A stretch of DNA of 32,706 nucleotides from Phycisphaerales bacterium. Lineage in GTDB: Bacteria; Planctomycetota; Phycisphaerae; Phycisphaerales; UBA1924. The position numbers and the translations under genes were made by a program. How positions within the stretch are numbered: the first letter of the stretch is position 1; each line of letters opens with the position of its first letter. The notes beneath the pieces were generated by a model. It made no database searches. It had not been told where the DNA came from and saw only the letters and a list, made by a program, of their open reading frames with translations. Location: assembly GCA_016741915.1 (NCBI GenBank), contig JACVCS010000044.1, positions 1-32,706 of the forward strand, written 5' to 3'. Below are positions 15,781 through 23,877 of the stretch, one piece after another.

Positions 15781-17253
15781 TCACCGGGTGTTCGACAAAT
15801 CCCCCAAGTTGACACTCTCAACCCTGATGACGCCGTCAGATCCCCGCATTGGGTGGATTGTCCAAGACTCACGAACGGAACTCGATCGAATCAGGCTTGG
15901 CGAACTGTTCACGATCACCGGCGGTGATGGCAACCAGCGGGAATCAGAAAACGTGTGACCGACGTACGAAAGGCCTGTATTTGACGTGAAAAACAGGCCC
16001 TTTTCGTGAACGTGCACCGCCTGAACCCCCGGCGGGAGGCGGAGAACGCGGTTCAAACGGCTGTTCCACATGGAAATCGCCGGGCGACCCGATTCCAGCA
16101 CCGAAAAGCCCTCGTTCCACTCGGAAATCAGCGTCTGAGGCGGGGGTGACAAGGTTTCGAAAGACCCATCGAGCGGGCGGTCACTCGAAACTGCGCTCCG
16201 CATCAGTGCCGGCTGCTGCGGCAGCGTTGCGTTGTAGAGCTCCAACGTGTGCTCGGCGGGGCCGAGGTCGAGGCTGCTGGCGGTTTGTGCGTCGTGGGCT
16301 GGGGGGTTGTTGCCCGGTTGATCGCCATCGGCGATTGGCGGTGTCGGAACGGGCGGGATCGCGACGCGTTCGATGCGGACGCGGTTCTTGCGCACGACGC
16401 ATTGCGCCAGTTCGAGTCCGGAGAAGCTCAGCACGGGCCAGCGGATGGGTTCGTGCGTGCTGTCGAGCTCTTGGAATGTGCCGTCACGGGTTCGGCGGGC
16501 GAGGGACCAGCCCTGGGCTGGGTCGGTGCGGTAGGCGAAGAAGAGATCGCCGCGTGCGGAGAGCACCGCGTTGCTGGCGGCGAGCCACGGCACGTGCTGG
16601 TCGCTGCGCACCAGCCAGGTCACGCGCGCGGTGGTCCAGCGGACGAAGCCGATCCATCGCGAGCCGTCGGGGCGGGGCCATTCGATGAGGAAACCCTCGT
16701 CGGTGCAGGAACGCCCGAGGAGCACGCCGTGGGGAATGGGCTCGTCGCCCGCTGGCTGCATGTCGGGTTCGATCGGTTGCGTTGCGGGGATCTGGATTGG
16801 TTGCTGAGCACGATCGAGTTGCTCGATCACGATGCGCGAGGGGTCGTCTTGCGCGATGGTGACGATCCGCGGGACGGCGGCTCCGGGGAGCGGTGCCGGG
16901 GCGAGGCGGAGTTCATCGACGGGCGGCGAGCCGAGACGGAAAGCGATGTACTTCCCGTCGGGTGAGATCAGCGGCAGAGAAAGCCCGTCCGTCCGGAAAT
17001 CGCCCAGTGTTTGCGTGGTCAATCGCGGGGCTGTTGCGACCGGCTCCGCATGTGTGTTGCTGGTCGTGGGCTTGACGAAGGCGCGGGGCTTGGACGGATC
17101 GACGCCTGTAGCGATGTAGGGGCTGATTCGGCCGGCGGGCTCGATGCGTTCGGTGACGCAGCCCGGGGCGATGATCGATGAAGTGAGAAGCAGAATCGCC
17201 GCCGATGAACGCGGTACGCCGGGGCTGTTCTGGCTGCGTCGCTTCGGCGTCAT
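15781..17253 (-). CDS. Beta-propeller-like lipoprotein of unknown function
   Basis: I do not recognise this 490-aa protein as a named family. It starts with a basic, then hydrophobic signal ending in APGC (Cys32), a lipobox, so it should be lipid-anchored facing the periplasm. A Thr/Pro-rich stretch leads to TolB/WD40-like blades: LISPDGKYIAF at about residue 97 and later strand-turn repeats containing WPRPDGSRWIGF, LSARGDLFFAY and WSLARRTRDG. This suggests a beta-propeller used for binding rather than catalysis. ATG 17253 was chosen because it gives the signal peptide. It follows the T2SS operon but is separated from it by a terminator, so it is likely transcribed independently. A role linked to secretion or to the neighbouring secreted proteins is possible but unproven. 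Confidence 0.75.
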   Translation of the reverse strand: MTPKRRSQNSPGVPRSSAAILLLTSSIIAPGCVTERIEPAGRISPYIATGVDPSKPRAFVKPTTSNTHAEPVATAPRLTTQTLGDFRTDGLSLPLISPDGKYIAFRLGSPPVDELRLAPAPLPGAAVPRIVTIAQDDPSRIVIEQLDRAQQPIQIPATQPIEPDMQPAGDEPIPHGVLLGRSCTDEGFLIEWPRPDGSRWIGFVRWTTARVTWLVRSDQHVPWLAASNAVLSARGDLFFAYRTDPAQGWSLARRTRDGTFQELDSTHEPIRWPVLSFSGLELAQCVVRKNRVRIERVAIPPVPTPPIADGDQPGNNPPAHDAQTASSLDLGPAEHTLELYNATLPQQPALMRSAVSSDRPLDGSFETLSPPPQTLISEWNEGFSVLESGRPAISMWNSRLNRVLRLPPGVQAVHVHEKGLFFTSNTGLSYVGHTFSDSRWLPSPPVIVNSSPSLIRSSSVRESWTIHPMRGSDGVIRVESVNLGDLSNTR

Positions 17254-17310
17254 GGTTGGTTGATTGTTGATCGGCGCGGCGTGCTGATCGAGCGTGGTCG
17301 AGGTTGGGCG

Positions 17311-17342
17311 GAGAAGAAAACACGGCCCGGTGAAGGGCCGTG
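17311..17342 (-). terminator. Intrinsic terminator closing the T2SS operon
   Basis: On the minus strand a perfect 8-bp stem (17335-17342 with 17321-17328) and 6-nt loop is followed by TTTTCTTCTC. It lies just after the stop of gspD and before the lipoprotein gene, marking the operon end. Confidence 0.88.
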
Positions 17343-17374
17343 CGGTGGTGCGTGCGTTGGGGGAGGCAATCGGA

Positions 17375-20044
17375 TCAGGGGGCGGGGATTTCGATATTCG
17401 AGGGCGAAGAGCCGACGGGGGTCGAGTTCGTTGCGGGCTTGTCGGGCTTGTCGGTCTTGTTCGCGGGGTCGACCGGTGCGGCGTCGGTGGGCGACTTGGG
17501 CACGTCGAGCTCGCTGCGGAGTTCCTTCAGGCGTTCGCGCTGCGGGGTGTTGATCTTGTCGCTCTCGGTGCGGTTGTTCACGACGATGGGCGTGACGAAG
17601 GCGACCAGTTCGGTGGTGGTCTTGACGTTCTCGATGCTTGTGAAGGGTGCGCCGAGGAGGGGGATATCGCCCAGGAGCGGGATCTTGCGTTTCACCTTGG
17701 AGTCTTCGGTGCGGATGATGCCGCTGACGACGATGGTCTGCCCGTCGGCGACGATGGCCTGCGTGGTGGTTTCGCGTCGGTCGACGATGGCGCCGCCGAA
17801 GAGCGTGTTGCCCGGGGTGATGGAGGAGAGCTGCAGGTTGACCTTCAGGTCGACGTCGCGCTCGGGGGTGATGCGCGGGCGGACGCGGAGGGAGATGCCC
17901 ACGGCGCGGTAGTCGAAGGTCTGGGTGATGTCGCCGTTGTTGTTGGGCTGGCTCTCGGAGATGAAGGGGATGTCTTGTCCGTCGAAGAACTCGGCCTCCT
18001 GGTTGTCGCCGGTAAAAATCTTCGGCTCGGAGAGGATGCGGACGTTGGTGGTCTGGGCGAGGGCCTGGAGCAGGACGTTGACGTTGACGCCGATGTTGAG
18101 CACGGAGGTATCGAAGAGGCTGGGGAGCAGGTCGGTCTTGCTGCCTGTGATGTTGGAGGTGTTGTTGGTGCCGATGGCGTTCTCGCCGCGGGTTGGGTTG
18201 ATCACCGAGTTGCTGAAGCGGGCGCCGAGGGCGGTTGCGTCTTCGCCCGAGAGTTCGACAACGACCGCGGCGATCAGGACCTGGCGACCCGGGCGGTCGA
18301 GGCGTTCGATCATGTTGATGATCGATTTGCGGTACTCGGTGGGGGCCATGACCATCAGCGCGTTCTGACGGTTGATCGGCACGATGCGGGCCTTGCCCAC
18401 GAGGTTGCTGCTGCCGGCGTTGTCGGTGGGGACGCGGGCACGCGACCACCAGAACTGGAGTTGGTTCGCGGCGGAGTTGGCGTTGTTTTGGGTGTTTGTG
18501 CCGCCGTTGGTTCCGGTGTTGGAGGTGTCCTGCGCGAAGGGCGATGTGCCGGCCTGTTCGCTGGAGAGGGAGGTGTCGGTCCGGCGGATGCTCGCCAGCG
18601 TGCCTTCCTGCGCGAGCAGGGCGTTGAGCTGCTCGGCGAGGTCCTCGGCGGTTGCGTGCTTCAGCTCGATGATCTCGGGCAGACCGGTGGAGAGCGGCTG
18701 GTCGAGATCTTCGATGATCTTGTCGATGATGGCCATGTTCTCGGGGCTCTTGCTGAGCACGACGAGGCGGCCGGCCTCGGGGACGGCCTGGAAGGTGAAC
18801 TGACCGGCGAGGCGCTGGACGGTGGAGGCGCTGGCGCTGGTTCGTCCGCCGCCTTGACCGGTGGCGGCGGTGCCGGTGCCGAACATGCCATCGAGGACGG
18901 CCTTGAGCTTGATCGGGTCGGTGTTCTTCAGTTCGTAGACGCGCGGGACGACCACATCATCGTCGAGCGGGAGGTCCCACTCTTGCTCAATCTGGCGGGC
19001 GATGCTCTGGATGGAATCCGCGTCGCCCAGCACGGTGACGGAGTTCTGCTGCGTGTTGCTGGTGACGAGCAACGAGCCCGCGGCGGCGGTTTGACCGCCG
19101 GCCTGTCGGCCCTGGTTGCCGCCACCACCGCCGCCCTGGTTGAAGCGACCGCCACCGCCACCCTGGTTGCCGCCCTGACCGGGGAAGCGCGCACCGCCCT
19201 GGTTGCCACCTTGCCCGGTGCGGGCGGTGCTGGAGTAGAGATCGCGGATGTTCTGGGCGATGAGTTCGGCGTCGGTGTAGCGCAGTCGGAAGGTCTGTGT
19301 GACGGGAGCGGCGGCCTGCGGGCGGTCGAGCTCGGTGATCACGCGTTCGAGCCGCTGGAGGATGATGATCGGCCCGGTGATGAGGACCTGGTTGCTCTCG
19401 GCGTCGGTGGCGAGCTTTGCGTAATCGGGGATGGAGTTCTTGATCACCTCGCTGACGTTGGCGGCGGAGGCGTGCTTCAGGGCGAAGATCTTCTGGGCGA
19501 TGGAGCCCAGATCGGTGCGGGTGAGGGTTGAGGAGGCGGGGCCGATGACGGGGACGGACTGACGGTCGATGTCGGCCTGTCCGCGGAGGAAGATGATGTC
19601 GCCGTTCTCAATGACGGCGATGCCGCGTTGTTGCAGGGCGAGGAAGACCAGGTCAAGGGCTTGCTTGCGGGGGATGGGCTTATCGGAAAGAACCGTGACG
19701 GAAAGACCCAGCACCTCGGGCTGAGGCAGGACGACCTTGCCCGTGGTCTCGGCGATGAAGGTGAGCATCTGGCGGAGCTGGACCTCGTTGAAGCTGAGCT
19801 TGATCGGTTCGCCCTCGTCGACGCGGCGACCCATGGAATCGGTGGCGGGTGCGGTGTTGGTGCCGACGGAGGCGGGAGGTGCGGGCGTGGCACCGACGAC
19901 GCGCGAAGGGGCGGTTGCGCCGCCGGGCGTGGTGGTTGCGGGGGCGGTGGGCGGAGCGTCGGGTGATTGCGGCTGCGCGAACGCGAGGCTTGAGATGATC
20001 GAGCCGGCGAGGGAGGCGAGCAACATCGGGCGGGTGCGGGTCAT
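17375..20044 (-). CDS. gspD: Type II secretion secretin GspD
   Basis: GspD is the outer-membrane secretin ring through which folded substrates leave. This 889-aa protein has a signal peptide ending AFAQ, an N0-type domain (about 76-155), several ring-building N domains (about 180-585), and a C-terminal secretin domain (about 586-825). The conserved gate/lip motif IPLLGDIPLLG is at 788-798, and IVVSGIIRTE precedes it. A Gly/Asn/Gln-rich insert (about 276-318) splits the N2-type domain, and a shorter Asn/Thr-rich loop lies near 505-527. The C-terminal ~60 residues are hydrophilic and could bind a pilotin. It is the last gene of the operon, followed by a terminator. The T4P secretin PilQ is less likely, given the multiple N domains and the absence of AMIN domains. 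Confidence 0.95.
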   Translation of the reverse strand: MTRTRPMLLASLAGSIISSLAFAQPQSPDAPPTAPATTTPGGATAPSRVVGATPAPPASVGTNTAPATDSMGRRVDEGEPIKLSFNEVQLRQMLTFIAETTGKVVLPQPEVLGLSVTVLSDKPIPRKQALDLVFLALQQRGIAVIENGDIIFLRGQADIDRQSVPVIGPASSTLTRTDLGSIAQKIFALKHASAANVSEVIKNSIPDYAKLATDAESNQVLITGPIIILQRLERVITELDRPQAAAPVTQTFRLRYTDAELIAQNIRDLYSSTARTGQGGNQGGARFPGQGGNQGGGGGRFNQGGGGGGNQGRQAGGQTAAAGSLLVTSNTQQNSVTVLGDADSIQSIARQIEQEWDLPLDDDVVVPRVYELKNTDPIKLKAVLDGMFGTGTAATGQGGGRTSASASTVQRLAGQFTFQAVPEAGRLVVLSKSPENMAIIDKIIEDLDQPLSTGLPEIIELKHATAEDLAEQLNALLAQEGTLASIRRTDTSLSSEQAGTSPFAQDTSNTGTNGGTNTQNNANSAANQLQFWWSRARVPTDNAGSSNLVGKARIVPINRQNALMVMAPTEYRKSIINMIERLDRPGRQVLIAAVVVELSGEDATALGARFSNSVINPTRGENAIGTNNTSNITGSKTDLLPSLFDTSVLNIGVNVNVLLQALAQTTNVRILSEPKIFTGDNQEAEFFDGQDIPFISESQPNNNGDITQTFDYRAVGISLRVRPRITPERDVDLKVNLQLSSITPGNTLFGGAIVDRRETTTQAIVADGQTIVVSGIIRTEDSKVKRKIPLLGDIPLLGAPFTSIENVKTTTELVAFVTPIVVNNRTESDKINTPQRERLKELRSELDVPKSPTDAAPVDPANKTDKPDKPATNSTPVGSSPSNIEIPAP

Positions 20045-20159
20045 GTGGGCGAAGCTCCGTGGTCGGATCGAAAGAGCGATCGGTGGTGCGCGGGTGAGCG
20101 GGTGCGGATCGATCAGGAAGTTGAAGGTTGATCGAAGCGGCGAAGAGAGCGGCTAGGCC

Positions 20160-21131
20160 TCAGGTCGGTTGCGCCGCGGAGGGCGGGGGCGGGGGGTCGG
20201 TGTGTTGCGGGTCGTTGTTGGGCGGAGCGGGTGTGGAGGGGACCGCGGGGGCGGATTGGAGCGGTTGGCCGGGCTGGATGATCACGGGCACGTCGGGGTT
20301 GATCGGAACGACCTGCGCCGGGACGGGCTGGCCTTGGGTTGGTTGGCCTTGTGTCGGTGCGGTGGACGGCTCGGCGGGGGTTGGGGCGGGCGATCCGTTG
20401 GGCGCGGGCTCGGTCTGGGGTGCGTCGGGCGGATTGCCGTTGCCGTTGCCGGGTGTGAAGCCCGGAGCGCCGGGGGGTGGGCCGCCGGGTGGTGGGGGCA
20501 TGGGCCCGCCCTGCGGTGGTTGTCGAGTTGAAAAAGATGAGGACGAGGATGATGACGACGAACCCGGGCGTGACGACAGGAACGACGAGGGCACGACGGA
20601 ATCGCTCTTGAACGAACTGCCCGAGGTGAGGATGTCTTTCGAGCGTTCGAAGAGCGTGATATCGAACTCGGCGCCCTGCCAGCGGACCTTCGCGCCCCAC
20701 GGGGGGTTCACGGAGATCACCGAGAGGTTCGCGTCGGAGGTGTCATTGACCTTCAGGCGGCGCCCGTCGCGGAACCAGGCGGAATCGTCGTAGATGGCGA
20801 CGAGGTCGGACCCGCCGTAGACGCGCGGGGTGACGCGGGGGGTGTCGGGCTGCTTGGGCTTGAGGGGGTAAAAGGGCGAGCGGGCGGCGACGCGTTCGCC
20901 GGCGAGTTTCAGCGTGTTTTCGGCTCGCGTGATCTCGTTCTCGCGCTCGGCCTTGCTGGGCGCGGTGAAGTCGGGCTTGGTGACGGGGGTGGTCGCGGCG
21001 TTCAGCACGGGCAGCGAGACATACACCACCAGCACGAGGGCCAGGAACAGGGCGCAGGCGGCGATGACGCCCAACGGAGCGGCGAGCATGAGCGCCCGCA
21101 GTGAACCGATGAAGCCGAGTGATTGCCTCAT
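20160..21131 (-). CDS. GspC/PilP-like inner-membrane protein
   Basis: This 323-aa protein is the likely link between the inner-membrane platform and the secretin. After a short cytoplasmic N-terminus there is one membrane segment (about residues 12-40). A small beta domain follows (about 95-155), with LVAIYDDSAWFRDGRRLKV and AEFDITLFERSK patterns resembling the HR/PilP domain that touches the secretin N0 domain. The last ~150 residues are Ser-, Pro- and Gly-rich low complexity, perhaps a periplasmic spacer. ATG 21131 overlaps the stop of the upstream gene as ATGA, indicating coupled translation. No PDZ domain is seen, so it is closer to PilP or GspC without PDZ. The family call comes from position and domain shape, with moderate certainty. 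Confidence 0.72.
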   Translation of the reverse strand: MRQSLGFIGSLRALMLAAPLGVIAACALFLALVLVVYVSLPVLNAATTPVTKPDFTAPSKAERENEITRAENTLKLAGERVAARSPFYPLKPKQPDTPRVTPRVYGGSDLVAIYDDSAWFRDGRRLKVNDTSDANLSVISVNPPWGAKVRWQGAEFDITLFERSKDILTSGSSFKSDSVVPSSFLSSRPGSSSSSSSSSFSTRQPPQGGPMPPPPGGPPPGAPGFTPGNGNGNPPDAPQTEPAPNGSPAPTPAEPSTAPTQGQPTQGQPVPAQVVPINPDVPVIIQPGQPLQSAPAVPSTPAPPNNDPQHTDPPPPPSAAQPT

Positions 21132-21817
21132 CGGGCACCTCCTGTGCTGCTGCTGCTGGATGAGCCGATGTCGGTGGCGGCGGCCGCGGGCTGAGCGGGC
21201 GCGCCGGGCTGACCCTTGGAGGGGAACCACGACTCGACGGTGAAGGTGATGCTGAGGGTGCCTTCACCTTCGCTGGTGCGGGCGTTGTCGCTGAGTTTGC
21301 GGGCCTGCACGCTGGCGACCGAGTGAACCTCGGGGGCGATTTCGAGTTCGCGGAGGACGTTCATAAGCGTGGTGGTGTCGCAGTCGATCTGCCACTCCAT
21401 CGAGACGCGGTCGAGTTTCGGCGGCGCTTCGCCCGTGATTGTCCGCGGCGCGGGGGTCACGGTCGGCAGCGGGCCCGGGGCCTTCGCGGCCCGGCGACGC
21501 TCGTTGAGTGTGTACTGGCGGACGATCTCTGACAGGCGACGGTCGAGGGCGGCCTGCGGGTCGCTGCCGCTGGCATAGGGCTTGAGTTTGCCCAGCGCCA
21601 CGATGTTGCGCTCGATCTCGGCCCGGCTTTGCTTGAGCTGGTCGGCCGTCGCGACGGCGGATCGCAGGCGGCTTTCCGCCTGGTCGGCCTTCGCGTTGAG
21701 TTCGGCGGCCTTGTCCAGCAGCGGCGTGACGGCGAAGTAGCCGATCAGGAAGACCACGAAGACCGCCAACCACTTGCCGGCGCGGGGGAGCGTGTTCCAG
21801 CGTTCAATGAGTGACAT
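21128..21817 (-). CDS. GspM/PilO-like platform protein
   Basis: This 229-aa protein has a short cytoplasmic N-terminus, a single membrane segment (about residues 15-34), then a charged coiled coil. A ferredoxin-like domain follows near residues 125-205, where WQIDCDTTTLMNVLRELE matches the PilO/GspM pattern. A Ser/Gly-rich tail ends the protein. PilO and GspM pair with PilN and GspL in the inner membrane. ATG 21817 shares one base with the upstream stop (TGATG), so the two are coupled; a longer frame to 21862 only extends into the upstream gene. Its place between the gspL-like and gspC-like genes is the usual one. Confidence 0.78.
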   Translation of the reverse strand: MSLIERWNTLPRAGKWLAVFVVFLIGYFAVTPLLDKAAELNAKADQAESRLRSAVATADQLKQSRAEIERNIVALGKLKPYASGSDPQAALDRRLSEIVRQYTLNERRRAAKAPGPLPTVTPAPRTITGEAPPKLDRVSMEWQIDCDTTTLMNVLRELEIAPEVHSVASVQARKLSDNARTSEGEGTLSITFTVESWFPSKGQPGAPAQPAAAATDIGSSSSSSTGGAR

Positions 21818-23700
21818 CACGACTGCCCCCCAGACGACGCTTCGCGCATCCGCTGCTGACACTTCGCCGCTTCGTCGCGCAGCCGCTGCTTCGTGGATTC
21901 GTCGAGCCCGGGCTGCTGCGACGCGGCCCGGCGGGTGGTGAACTCACGCATCGCGCTGGTTCGGTCGAGCTTGGCGATCTGCTCGTCGCTGATCGGCGAG
22001 GGCGGTGCGGCGGCGGTCTTGGTTGTTTCCGCTGGTGCGGGGGTCATGCCGCCGCCACCGTTTCCGCCTCCACCTCCTCCACCGCCGCCGGGTGGGCTGG
22101 TGTTGCGATCGGTGCGTCCGCGGTTGCTCTCGTTGTTGTTGGAGTTTCGACGGCCGGTCTGGTTGGTGTTGTTCCTGCCCGAGTTTGAGTTTCGACCCGT
22201 GCTGGTGGTTTCACCGGAGGCGGTGGTGGCGCTTTCGGCGGCGGTTTTGTTGACCTTCGCCAGCGTGGCGGCGTCGGCGTTCATGGCGAAGGCGGGCTTG
22301 GCGACCTTGGCCGTGAGCTCGAAGCGGACGGTGCCTTGGGCGGTGTTGTTGGGCGTGGCCTTGGCGTCTTCGAAGACCACCGACGTGCCGAGCTTGGCGC
22401 GCCATTCGGTGACGGTTTCGATGGTGTCGGCCGTGCCGGTGATCTGCAGGGGCTTGTTCACGTCGAGGGTGACGGACTCGATCTGCACGCCCTTTGGCGC
22501 GGTGCCGACGATCTCGGCAAGGACCTTGCTCATGGGCCAGCGGCGTTGAAGTTGAAAGGCGTAGGCGTCGGCCTCGCGTGCGGTGGTGAACAGGGCCGGG
22601 TCGGGCGCGCCGGGGCCCTGCGCCTTGTGTTCGATGATCGACCAGCGGGCGTACGCCGCCCACAGCGGCACCAAAACGGCGATAACCAACAGGATGATGA
22701 TCGCCGCGGCGCAGCGTGCGGGCGTGGCGAGCCAGATGATCAGCCTCTCAAACGGGTTGCCCTTGGAGCCGGGCGGATCGAAGGTCATCGCGTGGAGCGG
22801 AGCTTCGGAGGCGTCGGCCTTGAGGGCCGCCGCGGCCGCCCCGAGGGCGAGTGCGTAGGTCTCGATCCAACCCGATTGCGCGGGGATCCCCCCCACGATC
22901 GGGCTGACACCCGACCGCGCGGGGGAGACAACCAGCACGTCGCGGAGGGCGCCGTCGGGGAGGCTCGGCGCCTGCACGCCGAGCGATTCCGCGGTGTCGA
23001 GCATCGCTTCACGCACGCTCGTTCGCCATGCGGCTTCGTCGCCCGCGTCGTCGCGCAGGACGCGCAGAACCGGGTTCTGTTCTTCGCCGGTTGCGCAGAG
23101 CACGATCGTCCCCGCGCCGTGACCGATCGGGCCTTCGATCCACGCGCCGATGCCGCTGGCTCGCCCGGTCACGCGCATCGCCCACGCGAGGGCGACCTGC
23201 GCCGGGATGTAGCTGTTCACTTCACCAACCGCGTCCAACGTCGCGACCCGGTCGGCGTGGTCCTGCACCCAGGAGGCCACACCCGCAGCGCCAGCTGAAC
23301 CTTCGCTGGTCCGCACCAGACCCGCGGCCCGGCGGTGCGGGGGCACCGTGCCCGCGTGCGCTTCACTTAGCAACGCCAACGCGCCCGACAATGCTTCGGG
23401 CGGCGCTTCGGGGTCGATCGAGCCCGTCGGCAGCGACCGCCAAGTGCACGACGCGCCGGGGAGGACGCCAACGATCAGGTCCCCCGCTGGCGATTCACCC
23501 TTGCCCGCGCCGCGACCCGCCGCACCGGTCTTGCCCGAAACTTCGATGGTCCGGAACGACTCGATCACCAGCGGCTGCTCGCCCGCCTTGCCCAGGCGTA
23601 GCACCACAAGGGCCAACTTCTCGCCCGCGCGGGCGATGCCCGCGGCCTTGGTCGGTCGCTTGACGGTCCCGGCGGTCTTGTTTGCGTTGCTCTGCGTCAT
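21817..23700 (-). CDS. GspL (PilM-PilN fusion-like) platform protein
   Basis: This 627-aa protein has the GspL layout: a cytoplasmic actin-like/PilM-like region (about residues 20-320), a membrane segment (about 328-350), and a periplasmic PilN-like ferredoxin domain (about 375-465) with IVGTAPKGVQIESVTLDV. GspL recruits the GspE ATPase to the inner membrane. A long Asn/Arg/Gly-rich stretch (about 490-560, including a run of Gly) follows, then a charged helical end; this tail is unusual. ATG 23700 was chosen as the first ATG giving a normal cytoplasmic N-terminus; the frame further upstream lacks protein-like character. A 177-bp gap separates it from gspJ-K, which may hold an internal promoter, though none is convincing. 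Confidence 0.8.
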   Translation of the reverse strand: MTQSNANKTAGTVKRPTKAAGIARAGEKLALVVLRLGKAGEQPLVIESFRTIEVSGKTGAAGRGAGKGESPAGDLIVGVLPGASCTWRSLPTGSIDPEAPPEALSGALALLSEAHAGTVPPHRRAAGLVRTSEGSAGAAGVASWVQDHADRVATLDAVGEVNSYIPAQVALAWAMRVTGRASGIGAWIEGPIGHGAGTIVLCATGEEQNPVLRVLRDDAGDEAAWRTSVREAMLDTAESLGVQAPSLPDGALRDVLVVSPARSGVSPIVGGIPAQSGWIETYALALGAAAAALKADASEAPLHAMTFDPPGSKGNPFERLIIWLATPARCAAAIIILLVIAVLVPLWAAYARWSIIEHKAQGPGAPDPALFTTAREADAYAFQLQRRWPMSKVLAEIVGTAPKGVQIESVTLDVNKPLQITGTADTIETVTEWRAKLGTSVVFEDAKATPNNTAQGTVRFELTAKVAKPAFAMNADAATLAKVNKTAAESATTASGETTSTGRNSNSGRNNTNQTGRRNSNNNESNRGRTDRNTSPPGGGGGGGGGNGGGGMTPAPAETTKTAAAPPSPISDEQIAKLDRTSAMREFTTRRAASQQPGLDESTKQRLRDEAAKCQQRMREASSGGQS

Positions 23701-23877
23701 GCGTTGGGGCTGTCGATCGTGGTCGTGTGTCCGGGGTTCTCTATCCTGCCGTGCGACGATATCGAATCTTGCGGTTGTCGGTCTTGATGGTCTGCTGATC
23801 GCGGAGATTGTGGATTGCTCAAGATGCGTCAAAGGCCCCCGCCCAGCGGTCATCGGTTGGTTATTCCGTCTCGAACG

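Noticed and set aside
17294..19531. Long plus-strand open frame opposite gspD
   Set aside because: It is the Gly/Val/Ala/Asp-rich antisense of a certain secretin gene in GC-rich DNA; no domain or ribosome binding site.
23701..23877. Internal promoter upstream of the gspL-like gene (TTGACG on the minus strand)
   Set aside because: No acceptable -10 element at 16-18 bp spacing.
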